In this document: piece by piece, positions 19,087 through 27,034 of the stretch
Numbering within the stretch: the stretch's first letter is position 1
Layout of the letters: each line of letters opens with the position of its first letter
Origin: Rhodococcus sp. EPR-157
Lineage (GTDB): Bacteria > Actinomycetota > Actinomycetes > Mycobacteriales > Mycobacteriaceae
Direction of reading: 5' to 3'
Length of the DNA stretch: 34,422 nt
NCBI RefSeq assembly: GCF_001647195.1
Contig: NZ_LVCV01000281.1
Span: 1-34,422, forward strand
The notes under the pieces: generated by a model
Databases searched by the model: none
What the model saw: the letters and a program-made list of their open reading frames with translations, nothing else
Told to the model about the DNA's origin: nothing
Translations under genes and position numbers: made by a program

Positions 19087-19560
19087 TCAGCCGTCGGTGG
19101 CCTTGAAATCGTCCGGAGACACCGACTCGAGGAACTCCTTGAACTTCTCGACCTCGTCCTCTCGCTCGTCCGGCATCAGAAGCCCCGCCTCGGCCAAGAC
19201 CGGCTCCTCCGCGATGATCGGCACACCCGCTCGCAACGCGATGGCTATCGAATCCGACGGACGCGCGGAGACTCTGATGTCCTTGTCGAACACCAAGTCC
19301 GCGTAGAAAGTGCCCTCTTGCAGATCGACGATCCGAACCTCTTTGAGGCGATGGCCGAGCGCGCTGATCAGTTCTTTGATCAGATCGTGCGTCAGAGGTC
19401 GCGCCGGTTGGACGCCCTGCTGTTCCAGGGCGATGGCCGCCGCCTCCGTCTGGCCGATCCAGATCGGCAGGTAACGCTCACCGTCCGACTCGCGAAGAAG
19501 CAGCACTGGTTGGTTCTGTGGCTGCTCGACACGAATGCCGACTACGCGCATTTCACTCAC
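19087..19560 (-). CDS. Bifunctional nuclease family protein (DUF151)
   Basis: The 157-residue protein matches the DUF151/bifunctional nuclease family throughout: VVGIRVEQPQNQPVLLLRE, YLPIWIGQTEAAAIALEQQG, PRPLTHDLIKELI, VRIVDLQEGTFYADLVF, SARPSDSIAIALRAGVPI. Plant and bacterial relatives show RNase and DNase activity; its role in actinobacteria is unclear. GTG at 19560 is preferred: GGGAGG lies 8 nt upstream and the family begins MSEMRVVGIRVEQ. The ATG at 19551 and a longer frame from 19647 are less likely. It matches Rv1829 and lies in the same order with ftsR and the second MerR gene. It is 116 nt downstream of ftsR. Confidence 0.92.
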   Translation of the reverse strand: MSEMRVVGIRVEQPQNQPVLLLRESDGERYLPIWIGQTEAAAIALEQQGVQPARPLTHDLIKELISALGHRLKEVRIVDLQEGTFYADLVFDKDIRVSARPSDSIAIALRAGVPIIAEEPVLAEAGLLMPDEREDEVEKFKEFLESVSPDDFKATDG

Positions 19561-19621
19561 GGTGACTGCCTCCCACATGCGTTGAAGATCGGGCCACAGG
19601 TCCGAAACGACTCGACTGCAG

Positions 19622-19640
19622 CCGATTCTATTGGAATCGG
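19622..19640 (-). terminator. Small hairpin between ftsR and the nuclease gene
   Basis: CCGATTC (19622-19628) and GAATCGG (19634-19640) form a perfect 7-bp stem with a 5-nt loop, 36 nt after the ftsR stop. There is no T-tract. It could weaken read-through from ftsR or be a processing signal. Confidence 0.35.
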
Positions 19641-19676
19641 GGACCACACGGAGTCACCGATTTTCGGGCGGTGGAG

Positions 19677-20414
19677 TCACCGGTCCAGCGCGCCACGGAC
19701 TGCAGCTTTGACGAGACAGGTGTGCAAGGTGAGAGACAGCGCCGCGAGTTCGCGGATCATCTCCTCGGCTCGGTCGCGAGCGCCGGCGTCGCGGCCTTTT
19801 GCAACCGGACCCGCGATCTGCGCGACCAACCCGGCCTCGCGGTCCGCGGCGAGCTTGAACGCCCGAAGATGCCGTACCTCGAGTCCGAACTGGGACATCG
19901 CATACGCGGTCCGCGCCAGTACGACTGATCCTTCGTCGTAGAAGCCAGCTTGGCCCGGGACGATCAATCCGGCGCGAAGAAGTTCGGTCATGAAGGTGTC
20001 GTCGATACCTGCGCGCTCCATGAGGTCGGACTTACTGATCCGAACTTCACGGTCGGCCAGGAACTCCTCGGGGGAGACTTCGCCTGGCGCCACCGACAGC
20101 GTCCGAGGCCTGCGCGGTGACGGATCGGCGCTTTCGACGCGCGCCACTCCGCTGTCGATGGCCTCCAGCTGTTCCTTGATCACCTTCAGCGGAAGGTATT
20201 GATCTCGCTGCGCTGTGAGGACAAACCGCAAACGCTCGCAATCCGAGACCGAAAAGCGTCGGTACCCCGACGGCGTTCTCTCAGGCGAGATCAATCCCTC
20301 GGCTTCGAGAAATCTGATCTTCGAGATGGTTACATCAGGAAAGTCGGGTCTGAGCCGATCCAGGACGGAGCCTATCGACATCCCCCCGGGAGACTGCTGC
20401 CCGACGGCGGTCAC
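19677..20414 (-). CDS. ftsR: MerR-family transcription factor FtsR
   Basis: The 245-residue protein starts with a MerR helix-turn-helix (MSIGSVLDRLRPDFPDVTISKIRFLEAEGLISPERTPSGYRRF, about 12-55; DCERLRFVLTAQRDQYLPLKVIKEQL). A linker and a second conserved domain follow (ISKSDLMERAGIDDTFMTELLRAGLIVPG; YAMSQFGLEVRHLRAFKLAADREAGLVAQIAGP). The corynebacterial member FtsR activates ftsZ and the mycobacterial one is Rv1828. The GTG start overlaps the garA stop (GTGA), with AGGAAG 5 nt upstream, so translation is coupled to garA. Confidence 0.93.
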   Translation of the reverse strand: MTAVGQQSPGGMSIGSVLDRLRPDFPDVTISKIRFLEAEGLISPERTPSGYRRFSVSDCERLRFVLTAQRDQYLPLKVIKEQLEAIDSGVARVESADPSPRRPRTLSVAPGEVSPEEFLADREVRISKSDLMERAGIDDTFMTELLRAGLIVPGQAGFYDEGSVVLARTAYAMSQFGLEVRHLRAFKLAADREAGLVAQIAGPVAKGRDAGARDRAEEMIRELAALSLTLHTCLVKAAVRGALDR

Positions 20415-20908
20415 TGGCTTCCTGCACCCGCAGACGATTCGCCGACCTGCGAGCCGGCTCCACCGCGTGGGCCGGTGAGGAACACGAGGCGGAACTTGCC
20501 GATCTGCACCTCGTCGCCGTTGGCGAGGACTGCCGAATCGACTGGCTCGCGGTTGACGTACGTGCCGTTGAGGCTGCCGACGTCGACGACCTGGAACTCG
20601 TCCTCGTCCTGACGGAACTCTGCATGCCGACGGCTCACGGTCACGTCGTCCAGGAAGATGTCACTGTCGGGATGACGCCCAGCCGAAGTGGTCGGCTGGT
20701 CCAGAAGGAACCGGGATCCGGCGTTCGGTCCTCGCTTCACCACGAGAAGTGCCGACCCGACCGGCAAGCCTTCCACGCCCGACACCGGAGCCTCGGTGGA
20801 CTGACTCGTTGCCGAGTTGTCCAGCTCCTGGAGGAAGTCCGCACGGAACACCGAAGTGGTCTCCGCCGGCGACTCTCCGTAGATGCCGTCGTTGTCGTTC
20901 TCGCTCAC
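20411..20908 (-). CDS. garA: GarA, FHA-domain regulator of central metabolism
   Basis: The 165-residue protein has the N-terminal phosphorylation motif ETTSVF with Thr17 and Thr18, the site used by PknG and PknB in mycobacteria. A C-terminal FHA domain follows (about 55-150; SAGRHPDSDIFLDDVTVSRRHAEF, VDVGSLNGTYVNREPVDS, ADGDEV-type turn LANGDEVQIG). Unphosphorylated GarA binds and controls 2-oxoglutarate decarboxylase, glutamate dehydrogenase and glutamate synthase; when phosphorylated its own FHA domain masks it. These roles are known for the M. tuberculosis and corynebacterial (OdhI) proteins and inferred here. The start is GTG at 20908 with AGAAGGAG upstream. The 193-nt gap to gcvH probably has its own promoter, but no clear elements were seen. 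Confidence 0.96.
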   Translation of the reverse strand: MSENDNDGIYGESPAETTSVFRADFLQELDNSATSQSTEAPVSGVEGLPVGSALLVVKRGPNAGSRFLLDQPTTSAGRHPDSDIFLDDVTVSRRHAEFRQDEDEFQVVDVGSLNGTYVNREPVDSAVLANGDEVQIGKFRLVFLTGPRGGAGSQVGESSAGAGSQ

Positions 20909-21101
20909 CGTTTCTCCTTCTCAGTCCGATCGCCCGGGCTTGGTACCACCCGAGTTACGCAGTAGCTAACTTGCACGTTCTTCAGTTGTTCCGGACCTGC
21001 GCCACGTCGCCGACCTGTTCGGCCTCGGCGACTGTCGCATCATTGACCGTACCTTGCGCACGGACCCACGTGTAGACGCTTCCCCCGGCCCGTCAGTGAA
21101 G

Positions 21102-21506
21102 TTACGCGGCCGTAATTCCAGCATATCCGTCGGCGTCGAGCATCTGTGCCAGCGACGCGTCCAGGGACTCCCCCGACGCGACCTCCAGCTCGACCAGCCA
21201 TCCGTCTGTGTACGGTCCCGAGTTCACTTTCTCCGGTGCGGTGTCCAGATCTGCATTGACGGCAATCACTTTCGCAGTCAACGGTGAAAACACGTCGGAC
21301 ACACTCTTGGTCGATTCGACTTCTCCCAGCGAAGCGCCGGCGCTCACCTCGTCACCCACTGCAGGCAGCTGGACGAACACGACGTCACCGAGCTGCTCCT
21401 GTGCGTAGTCGGTGATGCCGATGCGGACCGTTGTTGGTCCGAGTCGCTGTACCCATTCGTGCTCAGGCGTGTACAGCAAGTCGCCCGATGGCTCGGTGAC
21501 GCTCAA
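21102..21506 (-). CDS. gcvH: Glycine cleavage system H protein
   Basis: The 134-residue lipoyl carrier shuttles the aminomethyl group of glycine between P, T and L proteins. The lipoylation motif ESTKSVSDVF places the modified lysine at Lys67; LLYTPEHEWV and GITDYAQEQLGDVVFVQLP are also typical. The start is an unusual TTG at 21506, supported by GAAAGGA about 8 nt upstream and by the family N-terminus SVTEPSGDLLYTPEHEWV. It sits 46 nt after the second DUF881 gene and upstream of garA, away from gcvP and without a riboswitch of its own. Confidence 0.96.
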   Translation of the reverse strand: MSVTEPSGDLLYTPEHEWVQRLGPTTVRIGITDYAQEQLGDVVFVQLPAVGDEVSAGASLGEVESTKSVSDVFSPLTAKVIAVNADLDTAPEKVNSGPYTDGWLVELEVASGESLDASLAQMLDADGYAGITAA

Positions 21507-21552
21507 TTCGGCTGTCCTTTCACAAGTGGCAGCTCGTCCATTCGAGGCAGAG

Positions 21553-22287
21553 CTAGTTTCCGGGCTGAGAGTATTGACGCGAGCGTGCTTCTCGCAAGGC
21601 GGACACTTCGACCTGCGGTGATTGTGACACCTCGCACCGGCCGCCGAACCGCGAGACCGTGTCGACCACGCCGCCTGGGATATCGAGCGCAGCTGCCAGA
21701 GTAGCCGGGTCGCCGATGGCGGTGTACACGAACGGCTCCGTCATCTCGCGCCCGTCGACGATCACTGACCCGGCTTTGCCCGCAATCCACGATTCCACAC
21801 CGATTCGAACCGGATCTGCACCGACACCCGCTATCTCGATTGCCTCGGCGCCGGCAGCCCTCAGTTCTTGCAGGGCATCGAGCAGGACCTCCGATCCGAC
21901 TCCAGCGCGGGGGTCCGTCACCGTGACGATCACTCCCGGCCCTGTCGCCGGTACGGTACCGACCTGAATGGCGAGTGACTCGAGTCGCTCACGTGCTTCC
22001 GTCAAAGCAGCACCAGAACCGCCGTCGGATTGTTCGAGCGCCGCCAGGGTGTCCTCTAGTTCCGAGATCTCGGCACGCAGCGCGGCCTCACGACGCCCGA
22101 CGTTGTCCAGAACGACGAGCAGATCAGCCGGTCTCGCCGTGTCGAGTGTGTCGCCGCTCGTGTTCTCCCGTACCTGTACGACGAGCACGAAGCCCAACAC
22201 CACCATCAGAAGAATTGTGAGGGCTCCGAAGACGGTCGATTTCGATCGACTATGGCCACGAATGTGATGCTTGCCTTCGGTCGTCAT
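21553..22287 (-). CDS. DUF881 membrane-anchored protein (second copy)
   Basis: The 244-residue protein has a short basic cytoplasmic N-terminus, one membrane helix (VFGALTILLMVVLGFVLVVQV, about 19-39), a coiled-coil stretch (about 60-110; REAALRAEISELEDTLAALEQ) and the DUF881 domain (GPGVIVTVTDPRAG, LLDALQELRAAGAEAIEIAG, FVYTAIGDPATLAAALDIPGG). It corresponds to Rv1825. It is separated by 6 nt from the small basic protein gene. DUF881 proteins of Gram-positives are encoded near division and envelope genes; biochemical function is unknown. Confidence 0.92.
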   Translation of the reverse strand: MTTEGKHHIRGHSRSKSTVFGALTILLMVVLGFVLVVQVRENTSGDTLDTARPADLLVVLDNVGRREAALRAEISELEDTLAALEQSDGGSGAALTEARERLESLAIQVGTVPATGPGVIVTVTDPRAGVGSEVLLDALQELRAAGAEAIEIAGVGADPVRIGVESWIAGKAGSVIVDGREMTEPFVYTAIGDPATLAAALDIPGGVVDTVSRFGGRCEVSQSPQVEVSALREARSRQYSQPGN

Positions 22288-22293
22288 CTCGAT

Positions 22294-22707
22294 TCACGCA
22301 CCGAGCAGACGGCGCCGCAGTGCGGCCGCATTGCCGAAGATTCGAATTCCGAGCACCACCACGATTGCCGTCGAGAGCTGCGTCCCTACACCGAGTTGGT
22401 CGCCGAGCCACACGATGAGTGCCGCGACGAGCACATTGAACACGAAGGAAACCACGAAGACCTTCGCATCGAAGATCCCGTCGAGATACGCGCGTGCGCC
22501 GCCGAAGACGGCGTCGAGCGCCGCGACGACGGCGATGGGAAGGTAGGGCGCGACGCCGACCGGCACCTGAGGACCGGACACGGTACCCAGTGCAATTCCC
22601 ACGCCCAGCGCGATGACCGCAAGTAGTACGAGACCCCGTCCGCGACGAGAGGGCGATGTCGCGGACGGGTGGTCCTCGGGCCGCACTTCGTGTTGGTTCT
22701 CTGTCAC
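22294..22707 (-). CDS. sbp: Small basic membrane protein (DUF1290)
   Basis: The 137-residue protein has about three membrane segments (LVLLAVIALGVGIALGTV, YLPIAVVAALDAVFGGARAYL, VFVVSFVFNVLVAALIVWLGDQLGVG) and the family motif DAVFGGARAYLDGIFDAKVF. It matches the small basic protein of Bacillus ylx-type clusters and Rv1824. The GTG start overlaps the preceding DUF881 stop (GTGA). Its function is unknown; the constant pairing with DUF881 proteins suggests a shared membrane complex. Confidence 0.92.
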   Translation of the reverse strand: MTENQHEVRPEDHPSATSPSRRGRGLVLLAVIALGVGIALGTVSGPQVPVGVAPYLPIAVVAALDAVFGGARAYLDGIFDAKVFVVSFVFNVLVAALIVWLGDQLGVGTQLSTAIVVVLGIRIFGNAAALRRRLLGA

Positions 22708-23540
22708 GGTTCACCTATCTGCGTCGCTGATCGAACTGTGCGCACCGACGACGCCGGCACCTCGAGAGCTTCCGCGGCAGCCACGTCGAAGCCTATGTCG
22801 TACAACTGCTCCAGCCCAGACATCCTCAGATAGGCATCGCTGACGGAGAACTGGGCCTGCATCCGGTTCAACGGACCGATAGCCGAGATCGGGTAGGGCG
22901 AGAAGACCGGCCGGTTGTCGACCAACATCGCTCCGCCGGCCTGTCGAATCGTGACCCCTGGCCCGATCCGAATATCGTTGACCGACACAGCTTCTGCTCC
23001 GCAGACCCACAACGAATTGACGACGGACTGCAGGTCGCGGTCCAGAACCGCCGCTTCGGACGATCTGCGCGCGTTCTTCGACACGTCGGATAGATCGGAC
23101 GGCGTCGGCGGTTCGGAGACCGTCACCACGATGCCGGGACCCGCTCCGCGCTCGGCGCCTGCCGCAGCTTCGAGTTGCTCGAGCGAGGACAACACCGAAG
23201 CGCCACCGGAATCGTCTTGCAAGGCCGCAGCACGAGCAGCCTGCACTTCCTCGAGAAGCGAGTTTCGATCGACTTCCAACGACGCAGCCCTGCTGTCGGC
23301 ATCACGGACTCGGATCAAGGTGTCGCTGCCACTCTGATTCGACAAGCCCGCAGCCTGAGCCAACGCGACACCGAAGACGCAACCGACCAGTACGACGCCG
23401 AGAATCAGGACCACCGCATCGAAACGGCCCTGGGGCTTCGAGCGTGTCGCCGACGCCTCTGCGTATCCGGGATCGAGGTGGTCGGTCATCAGCGAACGAA
23501 GCAGGGACGGAACGGGGTTTCGTGTGACCGGATCAGCCAT
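22704..23540 (-). CDS. DUF881 membrane-anchored protein (first copy)
   Basis: The 278-residue protein has about 40 cytoplasmic residues, one membrane helix (AVVLILGVVLVGCVFGVALA, about 44-63), a coiled coil (about 75-115; ADSRAASLEVDRNSLLEEVQAA) and a DUF881 domain (GPGIVVTVSEPPT, SLWVCGAEAVSVNDIRIGPG, FSPYPISAIGPLNRMQAQF). The ATG at 23540 is chosen since it overlaps the pgsA stop by 8 nt and begins MADPVTRNPVPSLLRSL; the frame extends upstream to 23654 only as a shadow of pgsA. It corresponds to Rv1823. Confidence 0.9.
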   Translation of the reverse strand: MADPVTRNPVPSLLRSLMTDHLDPGYAEASATRSKPQGRFDAVVLILGVVLVGCVFGVALAQAAGLSNQSGSDTLIRVRDADSRAASLEVDRNSLLEEVQAARAAALQDDSGGASVLSSLEQLEAAAGAERGAGPGIVVTVSEPPTPSDLSDVSKNARRSSEAAVLDRDLQSVVNSLWVCGAEAVSVNDIRIGPGVTIRQAGGAMLVDNRPVFSPYPISAIGPLNRMQAQFSVSDAYLRMSGLEQLYDIGFDVAAAEALEVPASSVRTVRSATQIGEP

Positions 23541-24174
23541 CGCGTGGTACTTCGGTGTGTCGCGGTGGGACGCTGCGCGCGACGAGCAGTGCCTTGTAGG
23601 AATACAGAACGCCGGTCCACACGTACAGAACCGTGCCCCACACCAACAGCGCATAACCGATCGGCGAGAACATGTCGGCTACGGCGGACTCACCGGTCGA
23701 TGCCAGAAGCACCGGAAGCGCGACCATGATGACGAACGTCGCGGCTTTGCCCAGATAGATGACCTCGGGTGGCGGCAACCCACGGCGCCGATAGATCAGC
23801 ATCGTTGCAGCAAGCACGAGGTCACGCCCGACGAGGATGAGTGCCACCCACCAGGGAATGATCCCTCTGATCACGAACGCTGCGAGCGTGGACACAACGG
23901 ACAGCCGGTCCACCAGCGGATCGAGCACGGCGCCGAGTCGAGACGACTGGTCGAGAACGCGAGCAAGCTTTCCGTCGAGCCAGTCGGTCGCTCCGCTCGC
24001 GAGAAGTACCGCCAGTGCCAATCCGTCGGCCCGAGGACCGAGAAGCAGATAGAGAAAAAGTGGGATCAGGAGCAATCGAACTGCGCTGAGCACGTTCGGG
24101 ATGGTAAGTACCCGGTCGCTGAGGACGCGGTCGCCGATCGGCGGGCTGGTGCCGTCGGCGGCGGGTGGGCTCAC
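23533..24174 (-). CDS. pgsA: CDP-alcohol phosphatidyltransferase family protein (PgsA2-like)
   Basis: The 213-residue integral membrane enzyme carries the full CDP-alcohol phosphotransferase signature DWLDGKLARVLD...GAVLDPLVDR, with all catalytic Asp residues present, and about five or six hydrophobic helices. It would transfer a phosphatidyl group from CDP-diacylglycerol to an alcohol, such as glycerol 3-phosphate, on the inner face of the membrane. The position matches Rv1822 (pgsA2); whether this one makes phosphatidylglycerol phosphate or another lipid cannot be told from sequence. The GTG start is preceded by GAGG at 7 nt. It is the first gene of the overlapping DUF881-sbp-DUF881 run. 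Confidence 0.9.
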   Translation of the reverse strand: MSPPAADGTSPPIGDRVLSDRVLTIPNVLSAVRLLLIPLFLYLLLGPRADGLALAVLLASGATDWLDGKLARVLDQSSRLGAVLDPLVDRLSVVSTLAAFVIRGIIPWWVALILVGRDLVLAATMLIYRRRGLPPPEVIYLGKAATFVIMVALPVLLASTGESAVADMFSPIGYALLVWGTVLYVWTGVLYSYKALLVARSVPPRHTEVPRDG

Positions 24175-24261
24175 AGCGTCCGCCTCGATCCTGTACTGAG
24201 CAGCGGCGCCGGCCGAGCTGCGGTGTCGTTGCGGCGCCTTTGCGTGATCATCTCCACGTGG

Positions 24262-24882
24262 TCATCTCCATGCGAACACCGGCTGTTCGAAGTCTGCCAC
24301 ACGTGTATGGCGCCGATGCAGGACGACTTCGCGGAACTGGTGCACGATCGCACCCGTCGGAGCGTGGACGAGCGAATCACGGAAGGGCCACTGCACGACC
24401 GGCCGGTCCGACTGGACGATCGAGACGAACCTCGCGTCGACGTCGAGCTCTGCGACGTCGACCTCATAGACGACGTCCACCTCACCGGCATTCGGGACCA
24501 TCGTGTCCAGAGTGTCTCCTACCCATACGACGAACGGAGTGATGGTGTAGCCGGATCGAGTCCGGTAGTCGTCGAGTCGTCCGAGAATGTCGGACTCCGA
24601 TGCGACGAGACCGAGTTCTTCGTCGAGCTCGCGCAGACAGGCATGCTCGACGGTCTCTCCCGGATCGACGCGACCGCCGGGAAGGGCGAACTGGCCCGGG
24701 TGTGCGCGCATGCGAGACAGACGCTTCGTCAGCAGCATTCGGCGGTCGTAGTCCGAGCCGCCGATCGCCACTGCCACCGCAGCGGCACGGGTCTCTCCAA
24801 CCTCGTCACGGTGCGGGACGAAGTCGGTGAAGGCCGCACTGATCTCGGAACGTTCGAGTCGGCTGTCCCGATCACCAGTCAT
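24262..24882 (-). CDS. Nudix hydrolase, CoA-pyrophosphatase-like
   Basis: The 206-residue protein has an intact Nudix box, GRVDPGETVEHACLRELDEE followed by LGL (G-x5-E-x7-REL-x-EE-x-G-L). Upstream, MLLTKRLSRMRAHPGQFALPGG resembles the CoA-pyrophosphatase signature (TxR...HxGQ...PGG). It probably hydrolyses a nucleoside diphosphate derivative such as CoA or a CoA ester. The ATG at 24882 begins MTGDRDSRLERSEI; no ribosome binding site is present but a -10 element lies 7 nt upstream, so a leaderless mRNA is likely. The longer frame from 25023 overlaps the neighbour and is rejected. Confidence 0.88.
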   Translation of the reverse strand: MTGDRDSRLERSEISAAFTDFVPHRDEVGETRAAAVAVAIGGSDYDRRMLLTKRLSRMRAHPGQFALPGGRVDPGETVEHACLRELDEELGLVASESDILGRLDDYRTRSGYTITPFVVWVGDTLDTMVPNAGEVDVVYEVDVAELDVDARFVSIVQSDRPVVQWPFRDSLVHAPTGAIVHQFREVVLHRRHTRVADFEQPVFAWR

Positions 24883-24889
24883 ACGGACG

Positions 24890-24895
24890 AGCGTA
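24890..24895 (-). promoter_or_regulatory. Candidate -10 element for the Nudix gene
   Basis: Read on the minus strand, TACGCT ends 7 nt before the ATG at 24882. No Shine-Dalgarno sequence is present. This suggests a leaderless transcript starting at the ATG, separate from the oxidoreductase gene 28 nt upstream. Confidence 0.4.
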
Positions 24896-24910
24896 AGGGG
24901 GGCGATCGAT

Positions 24911-25318
24911 CTACGACGCGGCGGACAGTACGACGACCGGTATGACCCTTGTCGTCTTCTTCTCGTAGTCGGCGAATCCGGAGTACAGATCCGCCTGTTT
25001 CGCATAGAACACGTCGCGGGCATCTCCCGTGACTTCCTCCGCGACGACGTCGATGGTGTCGTCGCCGACTTCGATGGTGGCTCGCGGATCTGCCCTGAGA
25101 TTGTGGTACCACGCGGGGTTCGTGTCCGCTCCCGCCTTGGACGCGAAGATGACGTAGCGGTCGTCGTCTGGGAGGTACATCAGCGGACTGGTACGCCGCG
25201 CACCGGACTTGGCGCCGGTGGTGTGCAACAACAGCAACGGCGCTCCCTCGAAGGGGCCACCGACCTTCCCGTGATTTGCCCGAAATTCGGCGATGACCTG
25301 CTCGTTGAAATCTGGCAT
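24911..25318 (-). CDS. Nitroreductase-family deazaflavin (F420)-dependent oxidoreductase
   Basis: The 135-residue protein matches the short Ddn-like FDOR-A family: LLLLHTTGAKSGARRTSPLMYLPDDDRYVIFASKAGADTNPAWYHNLRADPRATIEVG, then YEKKTTRVIPVVVL at the C-terminus. These proteins bind F420 (or relatives) and reduce quinones or nitro compounds; the substrate is unknown. The ATG at 25318 has AGGAGAG 5 nt upstream, while the longer frame up to 25726 runs over the divergent EAL gene. It diverges from the GAF-EAL gene across 156 nt. Confidence 0.92.
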   Translation of the reverse strand: MPDFNEQVIAEFRANHGKVGGPFEGAPLLLLHTTGAKSGARRTSPLMYLPDDDRYVIFASKAGADTNPAWYHNLRADPRATIEVGDDTIDVVAEEVTGDARDVFYAKQADLYSGFADYEKKTTRVIPVVVLSAAS

Positions 25319-25474
25319 CGACTCTCCTGACCTCGCGTCGTCGTGTCGACTCCTCACCCTACTATCGGCCGCGGATTGCATCACGGATTCGGAGGGCAGG
25401 CAGCTGACATGTTCGCGCGGACATGCGCGCCTCACCGAAGAACGACCTTCGGCGGACGTCTCTGAGATACTCGG

Positions 25475-26833
25475 ATGGGTTGGAATTTTCGAGGTGCTCC
25501 GAATGCGCCGGATGGTGATGGAGGCGCTGTGTTCCGATCTCCAGACGAGAGACAGAGCGAGTCTGCTCGAAAGTATCTGGACTACTCGGCAGTCTCGCCC
25601 GCACTCGAAAATGCTGCCGCAGTCACCGCGCGTGCACTCGACTTTCCCGTTGCGCTGGTCAACATTCTCGACGATCGAAACCAATACACCCTGGTTTCGT
25701 ACGGGGTGGACGATGCTGGAATGCACGTCGTCCCGCTGTCCGAATCTGCGTGCCGAGCCGTGGTCGACTCCGGTCGGCCGATCGTCGTACAGGATGTCGA
25801 TCAGGGCGTGGCGTCCTACAGCAGCACAACCACACCCACCGCACGGCCGACCGCCGCACTTATTGCGGCACTGAATAATTCAGGATTGTGCGCGTATGCA
25901 TCGATCCCGCTGTTCGGTCGCGAATCCGTACCCATCGGCACGCTGTGTGTGCTCGACTTCCGTCCCCGCCAGGTGTCTGCGGACGACTTTCATCTGCTCG
26001 AACAACTGGCCGTGATGGTCGAGGAGCATCTCGACGCCCAGCGCAATCGCGCACGGATCACGAACGCAGAAGCGACTGTGCGGGAAGTGACCAGAGCCCT
26101 GGACGCAGGCCATATCACTCCCTGGTACCAGCCCATCGTCGATCTTCGCTCCGGTGAACTGTTCGCGCTGGAGGCGTTGGCTCGTTGGGAACACCCGACC
26201 CTCGGCGTACGTCCTCCCAGCGACTTCATCGGCAGGATGGAGAACACGGACCTGATCATCGATCTGGATCTGCGAATTCTCACGCGGGCACTCGAGGACT
26301 TCCGTAAGTGGACCCGGAATCACCCGAATCTCAGACTTTCGGTCAACATATCGGGCCACCACCTCGAGCGATTGAACTGCATCGACCGAATCACGTGTGC
26401 CGTACGCGCTTCCGGACTCGATGCGAAGTCGCTGATACTGGAAATCACCGAGACCGCCCGCGGAGTCGCGGTCGGCGACGAGGCCAGAATCGTCGCCGCT
26501 CTCCGGGCCGCCGGATTCACCGTGATGCTCGACGATCTGGGATCCGGCTGGTCGCCGGTGCCGCGTCTGACCCAAGTGTCGGTCGACGGATTCAAACTCG
26601 ACCGTTCGGTCGCAGCCTCACTGCATACCAAGGTCGGAAACGCGGTCGCCGTCGCGATGCTGCAGTTCGCGACGGAGCTCGATCATAACGTTGTTCTCGA
26701 GGGGATAGAGAACAAGAGCCGACTCGACCGGGGGCGTGCGCTCGGATTCACCCACGGTCAGGGCTACTGGTTCTCCAAGGCCCTCGCCGCCGATGCCGTC
26801 CCAGGCTTCCTCGAATCGTATGCGCCCAAGTGA
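25475..26833 (+). CDS. GAF-EAL cyclic-di-GMP phosphodiesterase
   Basis: The 452-residue cytosolic protein has a GAF sensor domain (about 45-190; ALDFPVALVNILDDRNQYTLVSYG, CAYASIPLFGRESVPIGTLCVLD) and a C-terminal EAL domain (about 205-450). All catalytic motifs appear intact: EAL (233-235), Asn291, ITE (324-326), DD (353-354), Lys374, Glu409 and Gln429; DDLGSG replaces the usual DDFGTG. No GGDEF domain is attached. It should linearise c-di-GMP in response to a signal bound by GAF. The ATG at 25475 has no ribosome binding site but GATACT lies just upstream, suggesting leaderless translation; a GTG at 25529 with GGAGG 4 nt before it is a strong alternative that would leave both domains intact. 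Its stop lies inside a palindromic repeat. Confidence 0.9.
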   Translation: MGWNFRGAPNAPDGDGGAVFRSPDERQSESARKYLDYSAVSPALENAAAVTARALDFPVALVNILDDRNQYTLVSYGVDDAGMHVVPLSESACRAVVDSGRPIVVQDVDQGVASYSSTTTPTARPTAALIAALNNSGLCAYASIPLFGRESVPIGTLCVLDFRPRQVSADDFHLLEQLAVMVEEHLDAQRNRARITNAEATVREVTRALDAGHITPWYQPIVDLRSGELFALEALARWEHPTLGVRPPSDFIGRMENTDLIIDLDLRILTRALEDFRKWTRNHPNLRLSVNISGHHLERLNCIDRITCAVRASGLDAKSLILEITETARGVAVGDEARIVAALRAAGFTVMLDDLGSGWSPVPRLTQVSVDGFKLDRSVAASLHTKVGNAVAVAMLQFATELDHNVVLEGIENKSRLDRGRALGFTHGQGYWFSKALAADAVPGFLESYAPK

Positions 26834-26851
26834 CCGAATGAGACATTCGGT
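26825..26851. repeat. 27-bp palindrome-containing repeat, copy 1
   Basis: CCCAAGTG followed by ACCGAATGAGACATTCGGT (26833-26851), a perfect 8-bp stem with 3-nt loop. The EAL gene's last codons and TGA lie in it (AAG TGA). An identical 27-bp copy lies 109 nt downstream. It may act as terminator or be a dispersed intergenic repeat. Confidence 0.85.
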
Positions 26852-26933
26852 GCAGTCCGGCCCACCACGCGCACCTTCCAGCGACAGCACGCGTTGCAAC
26901 CCGCGCCCCGGCTGGAACCTGCGCGCTCGGCAA

Positions 26934-26960
26934 CCCAAGTGACCGAATGAGACATTCGGT
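26934..26960. repeat. 27-bp palindrome-containing repeat, copy 2
   Basis: It is identical to 26825-26851, with the 19-nt palindrome at 26942-26960, 74 nt before the protease start. The interval between copies shows no gene. The exact duplication over 27 bp, including the non-palindromic left flank, points to a dispersed or duplicated repeat unit and not to chance. Confidence 0.85.
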
Positions 26961-27034
26961 CTGGTAGCGGCGCAAACCCGAACTGTCGGCACCGTCGTCT
27001 ACTCTCCTAGCGACGTCGACCGGAAGGTGCTCGG

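Noticed and set aside
23524-24945. 473-codon plus-strand frame opposite pgsA and the Nudix gene
   Set aside because: Crosses two well-supported minus-strand genes and their spacer, with a His/Arg/Glu-rich composition.
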